From positions 310,001-374,000 of the forward strand of contig JAZKJV010000299.1 in the NCBI GenBank assembly GCA_037367405.1: a stretch of 64,000 nucleotides of DNA, read 5' to 3'. This document shows, one piece after another, positions 48,101-58,456 of the stretch; positions within the stretch are counted from its first letter, which is position 1; the number at the start of each line of letters is the position of its first letter. Position numbers and translations under genes: made by a program. The notes under the pieces were generated by a model, which was given only the letters and a program-made list of their open reading frames with translations, searched no databases and was not told the origin of the DNA. The DNA comes from Ottelia alismoides (Eukaryota; Streptophyta; Magnoliopsida; Alismatales; Hydrocharitaceae).

Positions 48101-49321
48101 CAGTTTTTGTTATTACAGTTTAGTCCTCCCTGTATGGTTGCACGTGCATCGTTGCGTGTATTTTTGGAACATTTGCATCTATTATCTTGAGTTAGTGGAT
48201 GTTATGTGTTGAATTTATAGTTTTACTATTTACATCCATACCTCAATGAGTGCTGAGTTTTGACATGTGCTAAAATTGTGTAAAAATTACAGTACGCCCC
48301 CTGGGCTTTTGACGCGTGTTATTATTTAGTCCCTAAAACTTGATTTCTTTGCATCCAAGTCCTTGTGTGCTGTGCCTCTTTAATTGGTGTTAATAAATAG
48401 CAATTCTCAGCCAAATTTCGTGAAATTTGGACTCGTATCCCCTGCCATTGTGTAAAATGTTTTGTGAATTTTCGGTTATTTGTGTTTTCATTTGTTATTT
48501 TTTAAAAATTCATAAACCTCCAAAATTGCTTCTGTCCAGTTTTAAAAATCAATTAAAAATACTAAAAATCCTCTAAAAATCCAAAAAAAATAGTGATTGG
48601 TTGTTTTGTTGTGTTTTCACTTCCGTCCAAGTTTCATTGCATTTGGATTTATAAAAACCTTAAAAATTGAAAAACACTAAAAAATTAGAAAATCATTAAA
48701 AATTCAAAAAAAATAAAAAATGCAATCTCTTTTTCTGTAGTTAGATTTTTATTTTTAGTTTTTCATAAAATTGTTGCTAGAATTTTACATGCATTTAATT
48801 ATTTTTAAAGTGCCTTTAGATTCTTGCTGCACATTGTTTCTTATTTTTAGCCTTGTTTCATTTTTATAAAATTACCTAAAAATCAGAAAAATCCAAGAGA
48901 AAATATCAAAAACACTTGAATATTTATAAAAACCTAAAATATTTTTATTTTAATTTTCTGATAAATTTGGTGTATTAAATAATTGCTTGATTGTGCCTTT
49001 TCGATTCCTTTTATTCATTTTCTTAATTGTAAAAATCAAAAAAAATTGAAAAACCTAAAAAAACCACCTTGTTATTTTATTCCTTGCTTTTATTTAGATT
49101 TTCGACTACTTCGTAGCCCACCCACACATTCTGTGCTCCTTGTGTTCACCCCTGGTAGCTATACCAGGTAAAATAAAATAGCGAGCCCGCTATTTACGTT
49201 GGATTGATCAATTTTTATTCTTGGTGGTCTTGGTTTTCTTGATTGACTTAGCCTCGCGGTTCGGGTCGCAATGACCTGATTATTTACACATTAACCTGAT
49301 AGCGAGATTTTCGAGTCATCA
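45133..49321 (+). repeat. Athila-type LTR, plus orientation (about 4.19 kb)
   Basis: Starts TGATGAATCTTCATTTCATC and ends ...CGAGTCATCA. Its last ~250 bp (GACTACTTCGTAGCC, ATACCAGGTAAAATAAAATAG and GGGTCGCAATGACC) align with the corresponding end of the LTR at 6620-10111 read in reverse. No primer-binding site follows the 3' end and the 5-bp flanks (ACATC and GAGGT) differ, so it is neither a normal 5' LTR nor a clean solo LTR. Its GC-rich centre (46480-48000) has overlapping chance frames only. Confidence 0.75.
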
Positions 49322-50977
49322 GAGGTCGGGGAGGAACTCCCCTCACACACATCGCCCATCAGATTGTTGGGTGCCAATATGTACTTGAGGATCCTAGAAC
49401 CCACATGCTAATGCTCCTGCTATTGATGGTGGGCATCTCCATCCCCCTTCTCCCGATCTACGGGGAAGAAAAAGTTGAGATCTTTGGGCACAACATGCCC
49501 ATGAGCCTTCCCTTGTTGTACCTTTTTCAGGTCCTTCACCCACTCCACTTTAGCTTTCTTTTCCATATCTCTACTCGTCTTTCTCATCTTTTGATTCCCA
49601 ATTCTCCATTATCTTTTTTTAATATAAACAGAAGTGATTAGCCAAAATAAAGGATGGGATTAGGAACAAAATCACACATCACTTAGACATTAGGGAAGAG
49701 GCAAATAAAGCATCATCCTCTTTAATCATTACAACAGCAACAATGATATCATTTTCGAGTAATGATCTACGCAATACCATCTCTTTTATTAAAAAATATC
49801 AATCAAATAATGGAATCGGGTCTAAACAAACTCTTGTTTTGTTTATGTCTTTAAAATTTTGGAAAAATTTCAATCGTCTGTGGAGATATCAAATTGATCA
49901 CAGTTCCAACTGGAAGGTTTTCAAAATCTAGAAGATTTCAGTGATCCACCGATCCTTCTCTTTCAGTTGTTGGGATTGTTCCTGAAGGAACCGAACGCCT
50001 TCATTACCGTTGCCCTCAGCACAAACTGGGGATAGATCGTCGCAGGGCGCTCCAAGGAATGATCCCACCCAGAAGATCCAAGAATGCCCGCTGGAGAGGG
50101 CTGAAGGTGGTAAAGGGGAAGGGAATGGAAGGAATAGTGGTAGAGAGGAAGAGGGATGGCATATTTTGTAAATTTGTTAAACAAAGAGGGCAACATGCAT
50201 CTCTTTTTTAGGGAATCCGGTTAAGTTTAATGGATAAATTGATGGAGGTTAACCACAAGATTTGTGAGGTAAGGGTTAGCAAGTTTACGAGGTCGAGGGA
50301 GGAATTAGATTGTTTCAAAGGTCATGGAGGTAATTGACAAAGATTATAAGGTCTGCCGAGTAAAAATCCCTTCGTATTATTCTAGATTAACAGTTCATGA
50401 ATTTCTGCTTTATGTTGTACATCCCTCTTATTCTATTTTCTAGGCTAAGTACCCAAATTAACAATATAACAAATCTGATGAGTAGGTGGTTATAAAATAT
50501 TCACTGGAACACCATACCGACATACTCCTTTCTAATACAAATGTGACTAACTGTCTGGGATTGACATGGTGTATTCATTGCAGTCCTTGCGATGTTGGTC
50601 AGATATCATATCATAGATGTGTCGAGCCGGACGCTTGAGGGTGAAGAATAACTCCCCGTAAACAGCTGTAGAAAAAGGAGCAGAATTAATTATTGTAGAA
50701 ATAGGAAAAATCTCGGAATAAATAATCCATGTGATTCAGTCTGGATTCCTACTGGTAAAGTCAGGGATATCAAAGATAGGATTTTATTTACAAAAACTTA
50801 ATTAATAAGAGAACCCAGAAGTTTGGTATCCTACCGGTTAGTTACTCCACCGTCCTATGTTGAGTCACGGGGAGAGCAAATCGGAACCCAGAAGTTTGAA
50901 GTAACTCCTCGTAGCCAAAAGCCCCAACCCTAAACCCGCAATTTCTCCCTTCCCCCAACCAAAACCTTCTCCCCGCC
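49322..50977. other. Unassigned DNA left of the MULE
   Basis: No recognised gene. Short open frames (49405-49641, 50196-49963) lack known motifs. The last ~130 bp (about 50850-50977), ending CTTCTCCCCGCC, is probably the original promoter/5' leader of the THADA-like gene, separated from it by the MULE. Confidence 0.4.
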
Positions 50978-50986
50978 TCCTTCAAA
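50978..50986. repeat. MULE target site duplication, left copy (TCCTTCAAA)
   Basis: The nine bases TCCTTCAAA directly abut the left TIR start GGGATTTTT. An identical copy abuts the right TIR end at 58395-58403. Nine bases is the standard duplication length for Mutator-like elements. Confidence 0.95.
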
Positions 50987-51094
50987 GGGATTTTTTTTAA
51001 ATAATTATTAAAAAATACATAATTAATTAAATAAGCATCAAGGGAAAAAATTAAAAAAATAGGCATCGATCGGCACCTCAGGTGCCGATTTGGG
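50987..51094 (+). repeat. Left terminal inverted repeat of the MULE
   Basis: Starts GGGATTTTTTTTAAATAATT and ends around ...GTGCCGATTTGGGA. It contains a palindrome at 51069-51089 (ATCGGCACC-TCA-GGTGCCGAT). Matches the right repeat in inverse orientation. Confidence 0.93.
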
Positions 51095-51811
51095 ATGGGC
51101 AATTTACAAATCAAATCTCTTTAATAATGTAATTCAATTTCAGTACTGCTGGAGATTACAAATTATTATTATGTTCATTAAATATGAATAATTTAAAAAT
51201 ATTTTGAGGAATTATGTAAATAATTTTACAAAATATCATTCTACAATTATATTTATGTTCATTTGAGTACATTTGAGGAATTACGTAAATAAATTTAAAA
51301 AATAAAATAAATTTAATAAACTATCAATATTTTCCTTCATCACACTATTTTTTATCTATCAGTAGAGCTTCATGGTCTCATCTTCTTCCCGATAACGTTA
51401 TTGTAAAATGTTAAGTATATCTCTATTTTTTTAGTATATTCTTCATTATTGATACATACTTAGAATATTTATAATTGACATGTCAACAATATTGTAGTAA
51501 ATATAAAGAAATTGAGAGTGTGAACAACATCATTTACCATTGATATATGTGAACTCAACAAGGTATAACTTGACATGAATTAATTTAAAAAAATTACAAG
51601 TATTTTATTAAATTCATAAGAGAAGAAATATGAGTTTACAAATAATAAGAAAAAAATATACAATAACTTAAACTTTCCATATCTTCAGAAATCCCTTCAG
51701 ACCTCCTCCTCCACCTCCTGCACCACCTCCCTTGTCGTTTCCTTTCCCTCCATCTCCCAATTTTTTGTGAGTCTCCTCATGTGTTGTCTTCTTCTTCTTC
51801 TGTTTGGACAT

Positions 51812-54800
51812 TTATTCTGAATGCGTTGGAACGTGCCTTGGAGGATGCGGTCTAGCTGACGACTTCCGTGGCGGTTCGATTATTTGTGATTCCTGATTCC
51901 TTGACGTTCGTACACTTGTTGAATGGCGAGGCGACTCTGATGGAGGAGGCTCAGTGATCCTTACTCCGGGAGAAGGTCTTCGAGGCAGCTCCGGACGTTG
52001 TTGTGGTATTGTGGATATACCAAACAACTGTCTATCAAAATCAGTTACCTCCATTTGCCGAACACTATCAAATATCTGCGACTGCAAATCTCCTGAACTG
52101 TATTGAGTAGACGGTATGAGCTGAGAGGGTCCAGAGTCAAATTGACTCGAAGGTCCAACAAGCGATGGTCCTACAAGATTGAGACATTTTCATTGTTATA
52201 AGTATTACAAAATTTAAACATAATGTATTGAAATGAGTTCGTATATTCTATAATATATTTATACCTGAACCTCTAAATCGGGCTTCACCGATTTGAGACC
52301 CTCTAAAGCCATACTCGATATAGCTCATACCTGAAAGATGTTAATTACATTATATGTCACATAAATTACCTAATAAGTAAGAGGAGAATGCAATGTAATA
52401 AATTAAGTACAATTTTACCTGTAGATACGAATCCTGGATGAATTGGTGGAACTTCCTGTCCGCTGTATCCCTAACTCGAAGGACCAGCAAATAATGATCC
52501 TGCAAATTGAGATTGACTAAAAGCTTCTCCATATCCTGCAAGAATTAGATATTCATCTTTTAGAAAATAATACATAAGATAAAAATTAGTTATTTAATTT
52601 AGTCATTTTATTACCTTAAGCTCCAAATCCAGTTTGGTCATATTGAGATGCGAGTCCTTGATGACCTGATGAGTACCCTTGACCGGCATATCCTGCAGAC
52701 GTCATTCCTGAGGTGCCAAATATTGACTCCTCCATTGTCTGACCCTGGGAAAATGCCTGCTCACCGAGTCCTGCTATATTTTATGAGGAGCTGTATTTAT
52801 ACATCTAAAAATCGATATATGGATAAGAGTTGACTATACATAAACAAATAACTAAAACCTGAACTAGCAAACATCGATGGTGGTTGCGTCCCCTCCCCAC
52901 CATATTCCGTGTACTCCCTTCCTGTACAATTTACAACATAGAAATTTATAAATTCACGATTTTAAGATAAGAAATTAGTTTAAATTTGTAAGAAAAAAAA
53001 TACAAAACCCGATGCTCCCGAAGTATGATGCTCCTGTGATGGCATGAATTGTTGATGTCCATATTGATGGAAGGGATACATCAAGGAGAACATGTTCAGT
53101 GTTTCATCGAACATGCTAATTGTATTTTCGACTGTCGTCCTCATGTCGGTAGGTAAGTCTGTTGATCGTCTAAGTTGTTCCATACTATTTCTTCCTTGTA
53201 CAATCATATCCACCTAGTCCATTTACAAATATATTAAGAATAATTTAATTGAATCTCAATAGAATAAGTAGAGTTTTTAAACATACCAGACGTCTTTCCA
53301 TTGGTCCGTGTGGTCGGTAAGCTACTACAGGAGGAGGAATCTGTGTTTGGATCCATCTTCTTGTTATATTCCAATACCATTGCATATAAAGATCGGTATC
53401 GGAATCCGGGTGCTCATGAACAACTGCGGCTTCCCTATCAGCCCAACGATCCACATACTGTCGATGTATAGTAGCCCAGTTTAGGATGTCCCCACTTCAG
53501 GTTTTGTTACGTCTAGATATAGCATTTATCCTCTCCACAGAAACAGGAAGGTGCTGACGCATCCCAAATTGTCGCATCACACGATCAGGTAGGTGCATCA
53601 CTACAAGATCGTAACAAATAAGTGGAACACGACTCATCCATACAGGCTGTCCACTTCTGCAGATAGGATGCAATTGTGATATCTCAACTTCAGCGTATGG
53701 TGTCCAAATCATCTGTTTTTTAGTAAAAAAATTAGATATTGTAGTTTACAATAATTTAAAATTAATATGAGTATTACAGTTTTTATACCTGATGAGGTTC
53801 TTGTGTATCGAGCTCGTTACGATAGAATGCTAATGTTGCCGTATGCACGTTCTCTTTGAAACTGCCCACTCCTATCCACTCAACGCTAATGAACCTACAG
53901 TTATCTGAGAACCAGCACGTACTATTGGCCGTCCAATATGTACATGCTCCCATGCCCAAACCTGTAATTAAAAATATTAGAAGATGTAAATAAACCAAAA
54001 TGGGACATGTAGGGGTACTCTACATACCTGTAAAATTGAGAAGAAACCATATATCCTAGACGTACCGATCTTTGCGCCCCTATCGAGTTCTGAATACATA
54101 TGCGCCAAAGCAGCAGCACCCCAAGCCAGTTGAGCACATTCTTGCAGTTCACGTAAATGTAATAGGTACCTAAAAAATTAATCAAACCTAAGAATACAAC
54201 AACAATTACTAATGTAATACAGTCAATCATTAACGCATACCTTAGAGGCACCATATCTCCGCTGTTGTCTGCAAGTACACTACATCCTATATGATAAAAG
54301 ATGAGTGCTCTAACCACACGAGTCGCTTGTTGTTCGTCATCAATACCTTGCAACGGATGTTCTGTCTTAAAGAAGACGTCGCGTATCCAACACAACTTCA
54401 CCTTTCCACTCTTTATCCGAGTGGGTACTACTCCTAACAAACTCATGCACTCCGCATCCCATCCACCAGGCGGAGAATCCAGACCAGTTACAGGTAGCCC
54501 ATCAACCTTTAAACCACTAATTAATCCCATATCCTGAAGAGTAATAGTAGCCTCTCCTAAGCGTAGGTGAAATGTGTGTGTCTCAGGTCTCCATCTCTCT
54601 AGTAAGCTGGTCAGTAATGATGGATCCATTTGGACTCTTCTCATGTTCACCACACATGAAAAACCCGACGCTTCTATTAATCGTTCTACTACGCTACTCT
54701 TCTTGTCAGAAATGGAGTTCAGTAACTCATTATACTCTACAAATCGAATCTGTAAAATATATTGAATAAAAAAATGAGAAAAAATATTACCGAACTAGTA

Positions 54801-54918
54801 AATTTTAAAAATTATAAAAAGAACTTACCGAACTAATGGGTTGTGATGATCGATGGTCATTCTGCATATACAATACTGAGGTATCTACTGGTCCAGGAAG
54901 CCTATCCATCTGTGCCAT
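51812..54918 (-). pseudogene. Plant mobile domain (PMD) protein gene of the MULE, multi-exon, probably broken
   Basis: Proposed exons on the minus strand: 54918-54829, 54749-54241, 54169-54028, 53961-53789, 53712-53287, then small 3' exons to 51812, all with GT-AG borders. The PMD is clear: LLERWRPETHTFHLRLGEATITLQDMGLISGLKVDGLPVTG, then RGAK..RLGYM, FYRNELDTQEPHQ, a segment with WTPYAE, and VMRQFGMRQHLP. PMD proteins (MAIN/MAIL1 relatives) act in nuclear silencing and genome stability when host-encoded; in MULEs their role is unknown. An in-frame TGA at 53497-53499 inside exon 5, and stops in two late exons, suggest loss of function. The C-terminal exon is P/S/R-rich (PPPSESPRHSTS). Confidence 0.8.
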
Positions 54919-55021
54919 CTACATTAATAATCACATATGTCATGAAAAAATAACAATAAAATTGTAAGGAAAATGATATATTAAAAATGAAATTAAATTA
55001 CCCTTACAAATGCAAGTGTGC

Positions 55022-57212
55022 CTATGTTCTGCGTGGACAACTTAATCTATTATGTCCTGGTTGCTTGCAGATTCTACATAATTTCGGTCGGACGCACATT
55101 TCGTCCATTTCATTTCTAATTCTTCCTTGCACAGGTCTTCCGGCATTTCTCTTTCCCATTTTTGGAGGTAACATAACAATAACATCTTCTTCTCCCCAAT
55201 AACGTCTATCAGGTATGGGATGAAAGTAGGAGTTGTATGCCTGACGGTAATAATCGCTGGAGAAGTACTGCGAACATAGATCGTAGTTATCTACGTGAGT
55301 ACGAGTATTTGCAGCTGCGGTAATGACATGTGGACATACGAAGTGTTTCATCTGCATGAACCCGCACATGCACACACTTTCTCGGCCATTTAGATTGACT
55401 TCATGTGCAAATCCATCACGATCGCGGACTTGAAACTGAGTTAACAAATATCTTTCAACGTGACATGCTCTTGCCTCCCTGGTTTGTTTATCTAACAACT
55501 CTTCATATTTCTTAGTCAAATATGTAGTCATTCCTTCTGACTCCTCACGACGATCATTGAAATAACCATTTATTCTAATGAATACTGTTAGGATGAGAGA
55601 AATAATTGGCAAACCACGTGCTCCTTTAAAGGCACCGTTAAAACTTTCAGATAAATTGGTTGTCATATGTCCATAACGATGTCCATCATCTAAACTTAAT
55701 GCCCAATATCTCTGATCGCCATTGTCCTGAGATCCGATCCACTCGAAAGCACTTCTATCTAGAATGAAAATTTCACGCATCATACTGTTGAACTTGTTCT
55801 GACATGGTTCTTGTCCAGCAGCGTAGAATCGGGTTAGAACTGTACGATTCCTATGATCGGCTCTCTACATGTTTGCACGCATGTGTCTGAGACAATGACG
55901 ATGCGTGAATCCCTCTTCCGGTGGAAATAAACCACGTACAGCATTCTTTAAACCAGGAAATCGATCACTTATAAAACAAATGTCCCGACGATCGATAATT
56001 TGTTTTAATAAATTCAAAAACCAGCCCCATGCCGAAATATTCTCGTTCTTTTCAGCAATGGCAAATGCCAACGGAAAAAGGCCATTATTGGCATCAATTT
56101 CTGTGGCTACGTACATGTGACCGGCGTATCTCCCGTATAAATGTGTTCCGTCAATAGACAAAATAGGTCAACAAAATCTGAACGCTCTACGACACGCTGC
56201 AAATGCTACTAACACTCTCTGAAAATGTATAGTGCTGGCGTTTTGGCCTTCTACTGTCTTGAACCATGTATATGTGCCAGGGTTATGTCTTTTTAAAGCA
56301 CGAATGAATCTCCAAAGATCACGATATGATTCAACCTCATTTCCATAAACTATATCCATTGCACGACGTCTAGCATTCCAAGCTGTCATGTAGTTGATTT
56401 CAGTTTTCAACTCGTCCTTTATCTTGTACATTATCGCTCCTGGGGTCATACTAACTTTTGCTTTAAAGGAAGATAAAATATACTGCGCTACAAAAATAGA
56501 AGTGCATTGACGATGTTTTACTAAAAGGACAGGATTTCTGCATGTGTGCTTCCCCCTATATCCTGAAACGTACCAATCTCCTCGCAATTTTCTTTCTGAT
56601 GCATGTAAACGCCACCCACAATCATCATAAATACAAACAACCGTCAAAATATTCTTGTTTGACGCCTTGGGTTTGTATTGCACATGATTTTCCATGCTCC
56701 ATTTCTGTAAATCGTATTGCAGATCCCTTTTCGACTTATACCTCCTACCTAACTAATAACTTAATCCGGAATCATCGGTGGATTCTGATTGACTCTCTAC
56801 AAATACTACATCTTCTGCTTCTGCGATTTCATGATCTAAAATTTGAATGTGAATAATTTTACCTCGAAGATGACGGCATATTTTCCATATTAAAGGGAGT
56901 AGCTTGTACAAAAAGATGGATAAATCTCACATCGACGATTGAACTCAACATTGCTAATGTTGATTCATCATCGTCAATCGGTACTGCAAAGAAAGTTGAT
57001 CCCTCATACAACCACTTACAAGTTAATGTAAGTATATACTGGTCGAGCGGGAGATCAGTGACTTCAGAAACTCGAGACAATAAGCCAATGTATGTTAATT
57101 GGTATGGTAATGTAACCATTCGTTTCTTGCCCCCAATATATTCTACGTGGTCATCAGAGACATCAATCGATCCTCCCCAATATATTAAGACATGAGCGGT
57201 GTTGGAGGCCAT
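55022..57212 (-). pseudogene. mudrA-like MULE transposase, disrupted
   Basis: The N-terminal part (57212-56859) begins MASNTAHVLIYWGG and resembles the PB1-like start of MULE transposases. A frame change near 56859 and a TAG at 56753-56755 follow. The next open part (56695-56168) has the zinc/DNA-binding region (CIYDDCGWRLHASERKLRGDW...HTCRNP). A TGA at 56168-56170 breaks the catalytic domain just before SIDGTHLYGRYAGH, and a TAG at 55865-55867 follows ISDRFPGLKNAV...HCLRHMRANM. The rest (55783-55022) carries the SWIM zinc finger CMCGFMQMKHFVCPHV and a CCHC knuckle CRICKQPGHNRLSC. DDE acidic residues are visible in SIDG and ISDR. One indel and three stops leave no active enzyme. Confidence 0.9.
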
Positions 57213-58287
57213 CTATATGAATAAAATAATGATTTAATTAGTTTAATTACACAAAACAATTACTTAATAATCGGATGTAACAATTAGTTTAATTAACATT
57301 TCAGTCGGATGTTATCTTTAATAATCAATAATTTAATTGATATACTAATCACTCAGAAATGGAATCCAAAAGTCCGGTCTTGGGGGCTCATCGGTGCTCA
57401 CCACAGTGAGTCCTGCCAGCGTTGTATAGAGACCCTCTCGGCGCTCGATTCCAAATCTAAATGACAGTAATTTTAACATGAATATGTGCACTATTAAATC
57501 TAAATGAATGAAATGCTAATGTAATGTCCAATGTCCCCTATTTAATTAATTTCAATTTTTGTAATAATTATTACAAAAATCTCATAATAAGTTGTCTACT
57601 GTCCTTAATTAATTTCATTTTTTTTAATAATTATTACAAAAATCTCCTAATAAAATATCTACTCCCTACTTAATTAAATTCGATTTTAATAACTATTACA
57701 AAAATCTGTTCATAAAATGTCTAATGTGAGTGACATTAAAAAAATCATATTACATTTATAATTACTATTTTTCAACATCATTAGATTACTTCATAGACAA
57801 ATGATTTACCATTAAAAATAAACAAGAATTACTTTGAAATATGTTTTAAATAAGTATCAATTTTGCACAACTAATTACTTGTTAAATTTTAAAAAAATGT
57901 TGAGTAAAATTACCTGAAAGATGCGTGTCTTCTACAAGAAATGTTATCCAAAAGTTAATAATATAATCCGGTATCCGATGTATATAGCGTCCTCACTGAT
58001 AAAACCCTGCAAAAAACGCACAACAAAATCTACAAACAAAAATATCTTATTCTTACTTGAATAAGATTAGTCGATCGAGAGCAGCAATCGCACTTCAGAA
58101 TGCAGAATGAGTGAACAAGAGAGAATGAATGGGGAGTTGATGAAGAAGGAGAAGGAGAGGGGGAAATTGTGAGGAGGATGGAATGAGGGGGGCGGTATAT
58201 ATAAGAAATGGGGAGGAGGGGACCGTTGGTAAATTTCCAACGGCCCTCTCCCAAATCGGCACGTCAGGTGCCGATTTGGAGAAGGCG
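57213..58287 (-). promoter_or_regulatory. 5' region of the MULE transposase up to the right TIR
   Basis: Largely AT-rich, with direct repeats of TAATAATTATTACAAAAATCTC-type units at about 57550-57710. It contains the GC-rich structured block (57367-57453). Nearer the TIR is a likely promoter: TATATATAAG (58195-58204) with a G-rich stretch. The open frames at 58030-58345 in this area overlap the TIR and are not genes. Confidence 0.5.
57367..57453 (-). other. GC-rich putative structured block, copy 2 (in MULE 5' region)
   Basis: On the plus strand: ATCGGTGC, CTCA, CCACAG, TGAG, TCCTGCCAGC, so CTCA and TGAG can pair around a six-base loop. It matches the Athila leader block at 5777-5872 over about 85 bp (roughly three quarters identical by eye). 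Flanks ATCGGTGC and TCCTGCCAGC are unchanged, while the hairpin arms differ at paired positions. It lies about 155-240 bp upstream of the transposase ATG, on the same strand sense as in the Athila element. Confidence 0.5.
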
Positions 58288-58394
58288 CCCCAAATCGACA
58301 CATCAGGTGCCGATCGATGCCTATTTTTTTAATTTTTTTCTTCATATTTATTTAATTAATTATGATTTTTTTAATAATTATTTAAAAAAATCCC
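58288..58394 (-). repeat. Right terminal inverted repeat of the MULE
   Basis: Read inward from 58394 it starts GGGATTTTTTTAAATAATTA. It includes the degenerate palindrome ATCGACAC-ATCAG-GTGCCGAT (58294-58314). A second, better palindrome lies just inside at 58253-58277 (AAATCGGCAC-GTCAG-GTGCCGATTT). Confidence 0.93.
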
Positions 58395-58403
58395 TCCTTC
58401 AAA
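58395..58403. repeat. MULE target site duplication, right copy (TCCTTCAAA)
   Basis: Identical to 50978-50986 and directly abuts the right TIR end AAATCCC. Confidence 0.95.
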
Positions 58404-58456
58404 TCCCCCACCAAAAAACCAAACCCCGCATCCATCCCCACCACCATATCCGCGAA

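Larger units (their letters stand above)
50987..58394 (-). mobile_element. Mutator-like element (MULE) with mudrA-like and PMD genes, 7.4 kb
   Basis: Bounded by ~107-bp terminal inverted repeats (50987-51094 and 58288-58394, both starting GGGATTTTTTT read inward, nearly 90 percent alike by eye) and a perfect 9-bp duplication TCCTTCAAA. It carries two minus-strand genes: a mudrA-like transposase (57212-55022, broken by stops) and a plant-mobile-domain protein (54918-51812). PMD genes inside MULEs are known in several plants. The right end lies 54 bp before the THADA-like ATG, so it inserted into that gene's 5' leader or promoter. Structure is complete but the transposase is not. Confidence 0.93.

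Noticed and set aside
45133..49321. Clean solo LTR
   Set aside because: Flanking five bases differ (ACATC and GAGGT), so a simple solo LTR from recombination is not supported.
58030..58345. Minus-strand ORFs at the right end of the MULE
   Set aside because: They run through the terminal inverted repeat and promoter and overlap one another in different frames without any domain.
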